This document shows positions 46,278 to 54,647 of a stretch of 64,000 nucleotides of DNA, one piece after another (position 1 is the first letter of the stretch; the number at the start of each line of letters is the position of its first letter). Origin of the DNA: Sphingomonas sp. Leaf230 (lineage in GTDB: Bacteria > Pseudomonadota > Alphaproteobacteria > Sphingomonadales > Sphingomonadaceae); the NCBI RefSeq assembly GCF_001421745.1, contig NZ_LMKW01000012.1, positions 113,033-177,032 of the forward strand, read 5' to 3'. A model generated the notes under the pieces. That model searched no databases and was not told the DNA's origin. It saw only the letters and a program-made list of their open reading frames with translations. The translations under genes were made by a program, and so were the position numbers.

Positions 46278-47470
46278 GCGACACGAACAAGCCGGTCGGC
46301 GACGCGACCAAGGTTGTCCTCGCGGGCCGTCGACCGGAATGGACTCAAGGTATCGTCAGCCCGCCGGTCTGGCGCGCCTCGACGATCCTGTACGATTCGG
46401 TAGGCCACCTCCGCGAGAGCGCCACGCGCGATACGCATCACCGGCTGTTCTACGGGCGCAAGGGCACGCCGACGCAGTGGAGCCTCGCCGACGCGCTGAC
46501 CTCGCTCGAGCCCGGCGCGGAGGGGACGTTCCTCTATTGCTCGGGCGTCGCGGCGATCGCGGCGGCGTTGTTGTCGGTGCTGTCACCCGGCGACGAACTG
46601 CTGCTGGTCGACAGTGCCTACGACCCGACGCGCGGGATGGCGGGCGGCCTGCTCAAGCGGTTCGGCATCACCACGCGCTATTACGATCCGATGATCGGCG
46701 CGGGAATCGCCGACCTGATCGGCGAGAACACGCGGGCGATCTTCATGGAAAGCCCTGGCTCGTTGAGCTTCGAGGTGCAGGACGTTCCCGCAATCGTCGC
46801 CGCCGCCAAGGCGCGCGGCGTGACGACGTTGCTCGACAACACCTGGGCCACCCCGCTGTTCTTCCCCGCGATCGAGCGCGGCGTCGACCTGACGATCCTC
46901 GCCGGCACGAAATACGTCGTCGGCCATTCCGACGTCATGCTCGGCTCGGTCACCGCGGCGCCCGGTCATTTCAAGAAACTGCGCGAGACGAGTTTCCAGC
47001 TTGGCCAGGTTGCCAGCCCCGACGATTGCTGGCTCGGCAGCCGCGGCCTGCGCACGATGGCGATCCGCCTCGCGCAGCATCAGTCGAGCGCGCTGACCAT
47101 CGCGAGGTGGCTCCAAAGCCGCCCCGAAGTCGCGCAGGTCCTCCATCCCGCACTCCCCGACTGCCCCGGCCACGACCTGTTCGTCCGCGACTTCAAGGGT
47201 TCCAGCGGCCTCTTCTCGTTCGTCCTCAACGGCGGCGACGAGGCATCGCGCGCCGCCCTGATCGATACACTCCAGTTGTTCGGCATAGGCTATAGCTGGG
47301 GCGGTTTCGAAAGCCTCGCCATCCCCGCCGACCCGCACCGCTACCGCAGCGTCACAAAGCGCGACGCCGCAGGTCCGATGGTCCGCCTCCAGATCGGTCT
47401 CGAAGACCCCGCCGACCTGATCGCCGATCTCGAAGCCGGGCTCGCCGCCTTCTCTGCCGCAAAGATCTAG
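46274..47470 (+). CDS. metC: Cystathionine beta-lyase
   Basis: A 398-residue PLP enzyme of the Cys/Met metabolism family. The PLP lysine lies in TILAGTKYVVGHSDVMLG, and the phosphate/aldimine region has LYCSGVAAIAAALLS and TTLLDNTWATPLFF. FYGRKGTPTQWSLADAL near the N-terminus distinguishes MetC from cystathionine gamma-synthase types. It splits cystathionine to homocysteine, pyruvate and ammonia in methionine synthesis. The start overlaps the sseA stop. Upstream in-frame codons inside sseA are not used. Confidence 0.93.
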   Translation: MSDTNKPVGDATKVVLAGRRPEWTQGIVSPPVWRASTILYDSVGHLRESATRDTHHRLFYGRKGTPTQWSLADALTSLEPGAEGTFLYCSGVAAIAAALLSVLSPGDELLLVDSAYDPTRGMAGGLLKRFGITTRYYDPMIGAGIADLIGENTRAIFMESPGSLSFEVQDVPAIVAAAKARGVTTLLDNTWATPLFFPAIERGVDLTILAGTKYVVGHSDVMLGSVTAAPGHFKKLRETSFQLGQVASPDDCWLGSRGLRTMAIRLAQHQSSALTIARWLQSRPEVAQVLHPALPDCPGHDLFVRDFKGSSGLFSFVLNGGDEASRAALIDTLQLFGIGYSWGGFESLAIPADPHRYRSVTKRDAAGPMVRLQIGLEDPADLIADLEAGLAAFSAAKI

Positions 47471-47515
47471 ACGATTTCCGATCGAGGCGTATCCGCGCGG
47501 AAGGCTGATGCACCC

Positions 47516-48136
47516 ATCTTCGGCCCCGCGTTTCAGGCCGAGCTGGACACGCTGTTCCGGTGGCGCCGCGACGTCCGGCATTTTCGGTGCGACCCACTGC
47601 CGGCCGGGTTGCTCGACCGGTTGCTGGAGGTCGCCAACGCCTCGCCGTCGGTCGGGCTGAGCCAGCCTTGGCGGTTCGTCACAGTCGACGACCCTGCACG
47701 CCGCGCCGCGGTCCGCGCGGACTTCGAGGCGTGCAACGCGGCGGCGTCGACGACGCAGGAGGGGACGAGGGCAGCCACCTACGCGCGGCTGAAGTTAGCC
47801 GGTCTCGAACGGGCGCCGTGCCATGTCGCGGTGTTCGTCGAACCCGATCCGGAGCAGGGTCACGGACTTGGACGCCGGACCATGCCCGAAGCCGTCGCGT
47901 ATTCCGCCGTCATCGCGGTCCACACGCTCTGGCTCGCCGCTCGCGCACAGGGGATCGGCCTCGGCTGGGTCTCGATCCTCGACCCCTCGCGCATCCGTGC
48001 GATCCTCGACGTGCCCGAAGCCTGGCACCTCGTCGCATATATTTGCATTGGTTATCCCGAGACCGATGCGGTCATCCCCGAACTCGAGCGCGAAGGTTGG
48101 GAAGACCGACGGTCGATCAACGTCCTAGAACGCTGA
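47516..48136 (+). CDS. bluB: 5,6-dimethylbenzimidazole synthase (BluB-like), start codon unresolved
   Basis: A nitroreductase-fold protein that in its family fragments FMN to the lower ligand of vitamin B12. Family features are ASPSVGLSQPWRFVTVDD, RRTMPEAVAYSAVIAVHTLW, GIGLGWVSILDP and a GYP-containing C-terminus. The conserved N-terminus (FQAELDTLFRWRRDVRHFR) is encoded in frame from about 47531. Yet between the in-frame stop at 47468-47470 and a TTG at 47609 there is no ATG, GTG or TTG. An ATG at 47508 with GGAAGG upstream is in the wrong frame. The given start is approximate. A frameshift, a sequence error or a rare start (ATC/ATT/CTG) are possible. Confidence 0.75.
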   Translation: MFGPAFQAELDTLFRWRRDVRHFRCDPLPAGLLDRLLEVANASPSVGLSQPWRFVTVDDPARRAAVRADFEACNAAASTTQEGTRAATYARLKLAGLERAPCHVAVFVEPDPEQGHGLGRRTMPEAVAYSAVIAVHTLWLAARAQGIGLGWVSILDPSRIRAILDVPEAWHLVAYICIGYPETDAVIPELEREGWEDRRSINVLER

Positions 48137-48356
48137 ACGCACATTGGACGCGACGGCTGTCTTTGAAATGAGTGTGGCGGTTGCGCAACATGCGTGCTGT
48201 CAAAGCCCGATTGTACGCAAGATTCGCTTGTGCGGCGCACCATGGGCTGTCATCGCAGTGTCACCGTTGGAAAGACCGCACTGGGGTTCGGCCCCGAAAG
48301 ATGCGGCGTCCACGGATGCAGGGCGGACATCGACTTCCGGTATCGAAAGGGAAACG

Positions 48357-49217
48357 ATGCGCTTCACCACACTTCTTCTCGGCGGCATTGCTTTGGCTGC
48401 CGTCGCTACGCCAGCATTCGCACAGGATGCGGCCACGGCGCCCCCCAAGGAGGTCACCGTCTCGGGTTCGGTCGGGCTGACCAACGACTATCGCTTTCGC
48501 GGCGTGTCACAGTCGGACGAGAACCTCGCCGTCCAGGGCGGCATCACGATCGCGCACAAGAGCGGCATCTATATCGGCACCTGGGGTTCCAACCTCGCGG
48601 GCTGGGGTACGTTCGGCGGTTCCAACATGGAGCTCGACCTGATCGCCGGCTACAAGACGCCGATCGGCGGCGGCGGCGCGATCGATGTCGGCGCGACCTG
48701 GTACATGTATCCGGGCGGCTTCGACAACACCGACTTCATCGAGCCCTATGCCAAGCTGTCGGGTACCGTCGGTCCTGTCGCGCTGCTCGCCGGCGTAGCC
48801 TACGCACCTAAGCAACAGGCGTTGGGACCGTGGTATACCAACGGTGCATCGGCGGCGGCCGGCGTTTACGACCGCGTCAATGCGAAGGACGACAATCTCT
48901 ATCTCTGGGGTGATATCAGCAGCGGGATCCCCAACACGGGACTGACCGTGAAGGCGCATGTCGGCCATTCGAACGGCAACAAGGGTCTCGGGCCGTTCGC
49001 GACCAGCGTGTCGCCGACCGGTGAATATTGGGACTGGCTGTTCGGTGCGGACTACGTGATCCCGACGACCCCGCTGACGCTGGGCGTGGCGTATGTCGAC
49101 ACCGACATCTCGAAGCGCGAGTCGGCGTATCTGCAGCCAAGCTTCAGCCGGGGCCAGGATGGCACCGGTTCGATCGCCGGCGGCAAGGTGTTGGTGTCGC
49201 TGACCGCCGCGTTTTGA
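48357..49217 (+). CDS. TorF-family putative outer-membrane porin
   Basis: A 286-residue beta-barrel protein with signal peptide MRFTTLLLGGIALAAVATPAFA. The mature start VTVSGSVGLTNDYRFRGVSQ is the TorF (TIGR02001-like) signature, and the chain ends GKVLVSLTAAF with a terminal Phe. GAAAGGGA precedes the ATG at 48357. It stands alone and is followed by a GC hairpin. TorF proteins are putative porins of unknown specificity, often with many copies in sphingomonads and relatives. Confidence 0.88.
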   Translation: MRFTTLLLGGIALAAVATPAFAQDAATAPPKEVTVSGSVGLTNDYRFRGVSQSDENLAVQGGITIAHKSGIYIGTWGSNLAGWGTFGGSNMELDLIAGYKTPIGGGGAIDVGATWYMYPGGFDNTDFIEPYAKLSGTVGPVALLAGVAYAPKQQALGPWYTNGASAAAGVYDRVNAKDDNLYLWGDISSGIPNTGLTVKAHVGHSNGNKGLGPFATSVSPTGEYWDWLFGADYVIPTTPLTLGVAYVDTDISKRESAYLQPSFSRGQDGTGSIAGGKVLVSLTAAF

Positions 49218-49230
49218 ACGACTGAGGAGA

Positions 49231-49254
49231 GGGCGCGGCGAGCTTTCCGCGCCC
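49231..49254 (+). terminator. Hairpin after the TorF gene
   Basis: GGGCGCGG and CCGCGCCC form an 8-bp stem with an 8-nt loop, 14 bases after the stop codon. There is no T-run. Confidence 0.6.
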
Positions 49255-49267
49255 CTCAACCTGAAAG

Positions 49268-49326
49268 CTTGTTTCCCCGCGAAGGCGGGGACCCAGATTG
49301 GGCTCCTGCCTTCGCGGGAGAACAAG
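49268..49326. repeat. Family B palindromic element, copy 7
   Basis: CTTGTTTCCCCGCGAAGGCG ... CCAGATTGGG ... TGCCTTCGCGGGAGAACAAG. It lies between convergent TorF and DUF3035 genes. Confidence 0.9.
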
Positions 49327-49382
49327 GAAGGGCGCTCTGAGTTTGCATCAGGGCCTTCAACTTTTTGATCGCCCCACCCTAC

Positions 49383-49470
49383 CCGTCATCCTGGGCTCGA
49401 CCCAGGATCCAGAGCCGCACGCGTCGCGCTCATGGCTCTGGATCCTGACTTTCGTGAGGATGACAGGGGT
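49383..49470. repeat. Family F inverted repeat
   Basis: An 88-bp inverted repeat with outer arms CCGTCATCCTGGG / GAGGATGACAGGGG and inner arms GGATCCAGAGCC / GGCTCTGGATCC (perfect 12 bp). The arrangement of nested arms resembles families A and B, but the sequence is unrelated. Only one copy is in this window. Confidence 0.8.
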
Positions 49471-49499
49471 GGCGGCGGAACGAACCGTCAGACGAGAAA

Positions 49500-49527
49500 A
49501 AGGGCGGCCCCGCGAGGAGCCGCCCTT
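49500..49527 (-). terminator. Rho-independent terminator of the ileS-lspA-DUF3035 operon
   Basis: A 9-bp stem AAGGGCGGC / GCCGCCCTT with a 10-nt loop. Read on the minus strand it is followed by TTTTTC. It lies 25 bases after the DUF3035 stop. Confidence 0.85.
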
Positions 49528-49551
49528 CTTTCGTCAGCCGCTAGGACAAGA

Positions 49552-49965
49552 TCAGTTCGCGGTGGTCTTCGCGTCCTGGCCGTCACCCTCCGGCGCCGCG
49601 ACGATGTCGCGCGTCGTCGAACCCTTGTCGACGACCGTCGTGCCGGGATCGCCTGCGCTCGAGCGAATGCCGGGATCGTCGTTGTCGGCGCCGGCATCGG
49701 CGACGACGCCAGATTCCGCCGGGCTGCGTGCTGCGGCCCCGCCGAACAGCGCGTCGAGCGTCTGGGCATTGGCCGCGGTATCCTGCGGGCGGGCGGCACC
49801 GGGCTGCGGCGGGACCAGCGCGAAGTCGGGCGGGATCACGAGCGGCGCCTGGCGCGCAACGGCGAACTCGTCCGGGCGTGCGCGATCGAGGCTACGGCCT
49901 GCCCCGCAACCACTGAGCAGCGCGACGCAGGTGAGGCCGGCGGCCAGGGGTACGAACTTACGCAT
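49552..49965 (-). CDS. DUF3035-type lipoprotein
   Basis: A 137-residue lipoprotein. MRKFVPLAAGLTCVALLSGC gives Cys20 as the lipidated residue. FAVARQAPLVIPPDFALVPP is the conserved DUF3035 core (also called BeiR-like in some annotations), and the rest is low-complexity acidic. Function is unknown. The start overlaps the lspA stop by eight bases, so the substrate lipoprotein is translated directly after the signal peptidase that would process it. It is the last gene of the ileS-lspA operon. Confidence 0.85.
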   Translation of the reverse strand: MRKFVPLAAGLTCVALLSGCGAGRSLDRARPDEFAVARQAPLVIPPDFALVPPQPGAARPQDTAANAQTLDALFGGAAARSPAESGVVADAGADNDDPGIRSSAGDPGTTVVDKGSTTRDIVAAPEGDGQDAKTTAN

Positions 49966-50461
49966 GGGAATTCTCCACAGGGGGCTTCTCGCGCACGAGG
50001 AGCGCCCGAACAAGCAGGACGAGCACGCCGACAGTAATCGCTGCATCGGCGACATTGAAGACCAAAAACGGACGCCACTCGCCGATATGCAGGTCGCAGA
50101 AATCGACGACGTAGCCGAGCCGGATCCGGTCGAGGATATTGCCGATCGCGCCGCCCAGCACGAAGCCGAGCGCGACCTGGTCGGCGGGGTTCTTCTCGCG
50201 CGTCATCCACACCGCGACCCCGACCGCGATCGCGCCGGTCAGCAGCACCAGCGCCCAGCGGGTCAGGTGACCGTCGGCGGGGAGCAGCCCGAGCGAGATG
50301 CCGATGTTGGGCACGAAGCGCAGGTCGAAGAACGAGGTGATCGTCTGCGAGTCGCCGAGCGAGTCGATCCCGAGCGGCTTGGTCACCGCCCATTTGCTGA
50401 GCTGGTCGGCGAGGAAAAGCGCGATCGCCGCCCCGAACCCGGCCTTGGGCAGGTTACGCAT
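49958..50461 (-). CDS. lspA: Lipoprotein signal peptidase (signal peptidase II)
   Basis: A 167-residue inner-membrane aspartyl protease with four membrane segments. It removes signal peptides from prolipoproteins. The catalytic aspartates are Asp120 in GYVVDFCD and Asp139 in FNVADAAI; the GNILDRIRLG motif is intact. The ATG at 50459-50461 overlaps the ileS stop by eight bases. The ileS-lspA pairing is common in proteobacteria. Confidence 0.96.
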   Translation of the reverse strand: MRNLPKAGFGAAIALFLADQLSKWAVTKPLGIDSLGDSQTITSFFDLRFVPNIGISLGLLPADGHLTRWALVLLTGAIAVGVAVWMTREKNPADQVALGFVLGGAIGNILDRIRLGYVVDFCDLHIGEWRPFLVFNVADAAITVGVLVLLVRALLVREKPPVENSHA

Positions 50462-53432
50462 GTGCCACCACCTCGTCGCACCGGTTGCAGAGCTCGCCAT
50501 CGACGCTCACCTCGGGAAGGTGACGCCAGCAGCGGCCGCATTTGTGGAATGAGGTCTTGGTAACTTCAACGTGCAAGCCGGGATAGGTTGAAATGGTATC
50601 GTCCAGTGTCCCGGCAGATCGGCGCTCTTTCGATACCTCGCTGGAAATAAAGAGCTCGGCCAGTTCGCTATTGTCGGTTTTTTCTAGGTCGGCCCAACCG
50701 GCGTCATCACCCCAGAAGCTCAAGTTGATATTAGCCTCCAGCGACGATCGAATAGCTTTTGACCGTCGATATGGTTCGATCTGCTCCGTGACCGTTTTTC
50801 GCACGGACCTCAGGTTCGTCCACCGGGCACCAATTGCAGGATCATGTGCTTCGGGAAGCGAAGGCCACTCGAGGTAATGCACCGAGCTGTCCTCACTCGG
50901 GAAGCGCGACTGCCAGACTTCCTCGGCGGTGAAGCACAGCACCGGCGCGGCATAGCGGACGAGCGCGTGGAACAGCACGTCGAGGACGGTGCGGTATGAC
51001 CGGCGCTTGATGTCGCTCGGCGCGTCGCAATAGAGCGAGTCCTTGCGGATATCGAAGAAGAACGCGGACAGGTCCTCGTTCGCGAAGTCGGTCAGCAGGC
51101 GCGTGTAGCGGTTGAACTCGTACGCTTCGGCCGCCTGGCGCAGTTCGGTGTCGATCATGCCGAGGCGGTGGAGCACGTAGCGTTCCAGCTCGGGCATGTC
51201 GGACACGGCGACGCGCTCCGACTCGTCGAAGTCTTCGAGTGCGCCGAGCATGTAGCGGAACGTGTTGCGCAGCTTTCGATACGCGTCGGAGGCGGTGGCG
51301 AGCACTTCCTTGCCGATCTTCACGTCGTCGAAATAGTCGGTCGAGGCGACCCACATGCGGAGGATGTCCGCGCCGGACTCGCCGATGATCTTGAGCGGAT
51401 CGACGACGTTGCCGAGCGACTTCGACATCTTCCGGCCCTGGCCGTCGAGCGCGAAGCCGTGCGTGAGGACCGCGTCATACGGTGCGCGACCGCGCGTGCC
51501 GCAGCTTTCGAGCAGCGACGACTGGAACCAGCCGCGATGCTGGTCCGAACCTTCGAGATACAGGTTCGCGCGCGTGCCTTCGCCGTAGCGTGCTTCGACC
51601 GTGAAGACGTGCGTGCAGCCGGAGTCGAACCAGACGTCTAGGATGTCCTTCACCACCTCATAGTCGGCGATGTCGTAGTCGGGGCCGAGCAGCGCCTGGT
51701 GGCCGTCCGCATACCACGCGTCCGCGCCGTTCTGGCGGAAGGCTTCGACGATGCGGGCGTTGACGGCGGGGTCGTTGAGGTACTGGCCGGTGGCGCGGTC
51801 GACGAACAGCGCGATTGGCACGCCCCAGGCGCGCTGGCGCGAGATGACCCAGTCGGGGCGGCCCTGCACCATCGACGTGATCCGGTTTTCCGCGCGCGCG
51901 GGGATCCAAGTGGTCGCTGCGATCGCATCTAGTGCGATTTCGCGGAGAGTGGCGCCGTTGCCACTCTCTACTCCCCTCCCGCTTGCGGGAGGGGTTGGGG
52001 GAGGGGAGGCGTCGAGCGCAGCATTTGCGGCGCTGCCCTCCCCTAACCCCTCCCGCAGGCGGGAGGGGGATTCTGTGTCGCTCCGGTCCATCGGGATGAA
52101 CCATTGCGGGGTCGCGCGGAAGATCACCTTGGCCTTCGAACGCCACGAATGCGGGTAGCTGTGCTTGAAGTCGTCGCTCGCGGCCAGCAGCGCGCCGGCC
52201 TCGCGCAGGTCGGTGCAGATTGGGCCATCCGCACTCACGAACTTCTTGTTGATGACGCTGCCCTGGCCGCCGAGCCATGCCCAGTCGGCACGGTACATTC
52301 CCGCGCCGTCGATCGCGAAGACCGGGTCGATGCCGTATTGCTTGCAGAGTTCGAAATCGTCCTCGCCGTGATCCGGCGCCATGTGGACGAGCCCGGTGCC
52401 CGCGTCGGTCGTGACGAACTCGCCAGGGAGGAACGGCCGCGGCTTCGCGAAGAACCCGCCGAGCGCGTGCATCGGGTGACGCGCGGTGGCGTCGGCGAGG
52501 TCGGAGCCTTTGCAGGTTCGTTTTACGTGCTCGCTTGAAAAGCCAAGGCGCGCGCGAACGCTCTCCAACAAAACATCAGCGATCAGTAGCTGGCGAGGTC
52601 GACTACCCCTTTCAGCATCATACATCGGCTCAACGACAAGGTAGATGATCTCAGGCCCATAGCTCAGCGCCTGGTTCACCGGGATCGTCCACGGCGTGGT
52701 CGTCCAGATCACCGCATGCGCGCCGACCAGTTCCGGCGCGTTCGGCGCAGAGTCGATCTCGAACGCGACGTCGATCTGCGTCGAGACGATGTCCTCATAC
52801 TCGACCTCGGCCTCGGCGAGTGCGGTCTTCTCGACCGGCGACCACATCACCGGCTTGGCGCCGCGGTACAGCTGCCCGCTCTCGGCGAACTTCAGCAGCT
52901 CACCAACAATGGTGGCTTCCGCCTCATATTTCATCGTCAGGTACGGAGCGGCCCAGTCACCCATCACGCCGAGCCGTTCGAACTCGGCCTTCTGGACGTC
53001 GACCCATTTCTCGGCATAGGCGCGGCATTCGGCGCGGAACTGGTCGACGGGGACGTCGTCCTTGTTCAGCTTCTTCGCGCGATACGCTTCCTCGACCTTC
53101 CACTCGATCGGCAGGCCGTGGCAGTCCCAGCCGGGGACGTACGGCGCGTCCTTGCCCATCAGCGACTGCGAGCGGACAATGATGTCCTTCAGGACCTTGT
53201 TCATCGCGTGGCCCATGTGGATGTCGCCGTTCGCATACGGCGGGCCGTCATGCAGGATGAACCGCTCGCGCCCGAGCCGCTGTTCGCGCAACCGGTCGTA
53301 GATGCCGAGCTTGGCCCAGCGCTCGAGGATCGCCGGTTCCTTCGCGGCGAGGCCCGCCTTCATCGGGAAGTCGGTCTTCGGCAGGAAGACGGTGTCGCGG
53401 TAATCGCGGGCGGGCGCAGGAGTATCGGTCAT
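50454..53432 (-). CDS. ileS: Isoleucyl-tRNA synthetase with an in-frame repeat-derived insertion
   Basis: A 992-residue class I synthetase that charges tRNA-Ile. The HIGH motif is PPYANGDIHMGHAMN (residues 64-78) and the KMSKS motif GRKMSKSLGN. The CP1 editing domain carries TTTPWTIP. The C-terminal zinc knuckle is CGRCWRHLP...LCNRC. Between MDRSD and GATLREIALDAI, about 35 extra residues (about 454-488) are encoded by a palindromic repeat; E. coli IleRS has only a short link here. Segments near 50577-50860 and 52540-52640 have visibly lower GC. The start at 53430-53432 begins MTDTPAPARDYRDT. Confidence 0.95.
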   Translation of the reverse strand: MTDTPAPARDYRDTVFLPKTDFPMKAGLAAKEPAILERWAKLGIYDRLREQRLGRERFILHDGPPYANGDIHMGHAMNKVLKDIIVRSQSLMGKDAPYVPGWDCHGLPIEWKVEEAYRAKKLNKDDVPVDQFRAECRAYAEKWVDVQKAEFERLGVMGDWAAPYLTMKYEAEATIVGELLKFAESGQLYRGAKPVMWSPVEKTALAEAEVEYEDIVSTQIDVAFEIDSAPNAPELVGAHAVIWTTTPWTIPVNQALSYGPEIIYLVVEPMYDAERGSRPRQLLIADVLLESVRARLGFSSEHVKRTCKGSDLADATARHPMHALGGFFAKPRPFLPGEFVTTDAGTGLVHMAPDHGEDDFELCKQYGIDPVFAIDGAGMYRADWAWLGGQGSVINKKFVSADGPICTDLREAGALLAASDDFKHSYPHSWRSKAKVIFRATPQWFIPMDRSDTESPSRLREGLGEGSAANAALDASPPPTPPASGRGVESGNGATLREIALDAIAATTWIPARAENRITSMVQGRPDWVISRQRAWGVPIALFVDRATGQYLNDPAVNARIVEAFRQNGADAWYADGHQALLGPDYDIADYEVVKDILDVWFDSGCTHVFTVEARYGEGTRANLYLEGSDQHRGWFQSSLLESCGTRGRAPYDAVLTHGFALDGQGRKMSKSLGNVVDPLKIIGESGADILRMWVASTDYFDDVKIGKEVLATASDAYRKLRNTFRYMLGALEDFDESERVAVSDMPELERYVLHRLGMIDTELRQAAEAYEFNRYTRLLTDFANEDLSAFFFDIRKDSLYCDAPSDIKRRSYRTVLDVLFHALVRYAAPVLCFTAEEVWQSRFPSEDSSVHYLEWPSLPEAHDPAIGARWTNLRSVRKTVTEQIEPYRRSKAIRSSLEANINLSFWGDDAGWADLEKTDNSELAELFISSEVSKERRSAGTLDDTISTYPGLHVEVTKTSFHKCGRCWRHLPEVSVDGELCNRCDEVVAHA
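51969..52071. repeat. Family D palindromic element inside ileS
   Basis: A 103-bp inverted repeat: CTCCCCTCCCGCTTGCGGGA followed by GGGGTTGGGGGAGGGGA at the left, and TCCCCTAACCCC then TCCCGCAGGCGGGAGGGGGA at the right. The core is 30 bp. It is in frame with ileS on the minus strand and has no stop codon, encoding a Pro/Ser/Gly/Arg-rich stretch. The nested-arm plan resembles family C. Confidence 0.93.
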
Positions 53433-53488
53433 AAGTGGGCCGGGCTGTAGCCGGTAGCGGCTCACGTTGCCATCCCTGTCCCGCTCTT

Positions 53489-53597
53489 GCTCCCCTCCCT
53501 GGAAGGGAGGGGCTGGGGGTGGGTTGGTTCGGAATTGCCGTCACGTTCGCCAAGCGGCCGACCCACCCCCGACCCCTCCCTTTCAGGGAGGGGGGAA
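53489..53597. repeat. Family C palindromic element, copy 2
   Basis: GCTCCCCTCCCTGGAAGGGA ... GGGGGTGGGTTGG ... CCGACCCACCCCCGACCCCT ... TTTCAGGGAGGGGGGAAG. It fills the gap between ribF and ileS and touches the ribF stop codon. Confidence 0.9.
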
Positions 53598-53598
53598 G

Positions 53599-54522
53599 TC
53601 AACCGAGGATTGCCCGCGCGCGTTCGCAGTCGGCATCCATCTGGGTCGTCAGGGCTTCGAGACTGTCGAACTTCGCTTCCGGCCGGAGATATTCGACCAG
53701 CGAGACCTCGACCCGATGGCCGTACAGATCCTCCGAGAAGTCGAAGAAATACGGTTCCAGTAATTCCTTCGGCGGATCGAAACTCGGGCGGATGCCGAGG
53801 TTCGCCGCGCCCTTCAGCAAGCGGCCGTCCTCCAGCCGTCCGGTCACCGCATAGATCCCGTAGGCGGGGCGGAGGTAATTCCCCATGTCGAGATTGGCGG
53901 TCGGATAACCGATCGTGCGACCCAGCTTGTCGCCGTGCTGCACCACGCCTTCGATCGCGAATGGCCGCGTGAGCAGCCGCGTCGCGGTCGCCATGTCGCC
54001 GCTGCGCAAGGCGTCGCGGATGCGCGTGGACGAGACGGTCTCGCCGTTCAGCGCGACCGCACCGACGGTTTCCGCGCGGAACCCGTGGACCGGGCCGCGC
54101 GAGGCGAGCGTGTGGACGGTGCCGGCCTTGCCCTTGCCAAAGGTGAAGTCCTCGCCCGTGACGACGCCGCCGACGCGGAGATTGTCCTCGAGCCGCTGGG
54201 CGATGAATTCCTCGGCGGTCAGCGCGGCAAGATCGCCGTCGAAATGGAACACCACCATCGCGTCGGCGCCAGCGTCGGCGAACAGGCGCTCACGCTGGTC
54301 GAGCGTAGTCAGGCGGAACGGCGCGGTGTCGGGGCGGAAATGGCGGACCGGGTGCGGATCGAACGTCGCCACCAGCGCGGGGTGCCCCCTGGCTTTGGCC
54401 CAGGCGATCGCACGTGCGACCACCGCCTGGTGACCGAGGTGGAATCCATCGAAATTGCCCAGCGCGACGATCCCGTTCACAAGATGCGAAGGAATGGGCG
54501 CGCCGCCGTCGAGCCGCTGCAT
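53599..54522 (-). CDS. ribF: Bifunctional riboflavin kinase / FAD synthetase
   Basis: A 307-residue enzyme that makes FMN and FAD. The N-terminal adenylyltransferase domain has ALGNFDGFHLGHQAVV (HxGH-type nucleotidyl site) and SSTRIRDALRSGD. The C-terminal riboflavin kinase domain begins about residue 185 with GRTIGYPTANLD and GIYAVTGRL. The ATG at 54520-54522 is chosen (MQRLDGGAPIP). It is upstream of ileS on the same strand, as in many proteobacteria, but a repeat separates them. Confidence 0.95.
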   Translation of the reverse strand: MQRLDGGAPIPSHLVNGIVALGNFDGFHLGHQAVVARAIAWAKARGHPALVATFDPHPVRHFRPDTAPFRLTTLDQRERLFADAGADAMVVFHFDGDLAALTAEEFIAQRLEDNLRVGGVVTGEDFTFGKGKAGTVHTLASRGPVHGFRAETVGAVALNGETVSSTRIRDALRSGDMATATRLLTRPFAIEGVVQHGDKLGRTIGYPTANLDMGNYLRPAYGIYAVTGRLEDGRLLKGAANLGIRPSFDPPKELLEPYFFDFSEDLYGHRVEVSLVEYLRPEAKFDSLEALTTQMDADCERARAILG

Positions 54523-54589
54523 GCGCGGTTCAGTAACCAGCCGCCGCGAAAGGCGATAGTCCTTCCGTGCGGTCGTCTCCCGCAACTCC

Positions 54590-54646
54590 CTGTTCTCCCG
54601 CGAAGGCGGGAGTCCAGCCTAGGCTCCCGCCTTCGCGGGAGAACAA
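54590..54646. repeat. Family B palindromic element, copy 8
   Basis: CTGTTCTCCCGCGAAGGCGG ... CCAGCCTAGG ... CCGCCTTCGCGGGAGAACAA. It starts one base after the folA stop (reading on the minus strand). Confidence 0.9.
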
Positions 54647-54647
54647 C

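Noticed and set aside
47560..48171. Alternative frame over bluB (203 residues)
   Set aside because: It is Arg/Pro/Ser-rich with no family resemblance, whereas the other frame gives a clear nitroreductase-fold protein.
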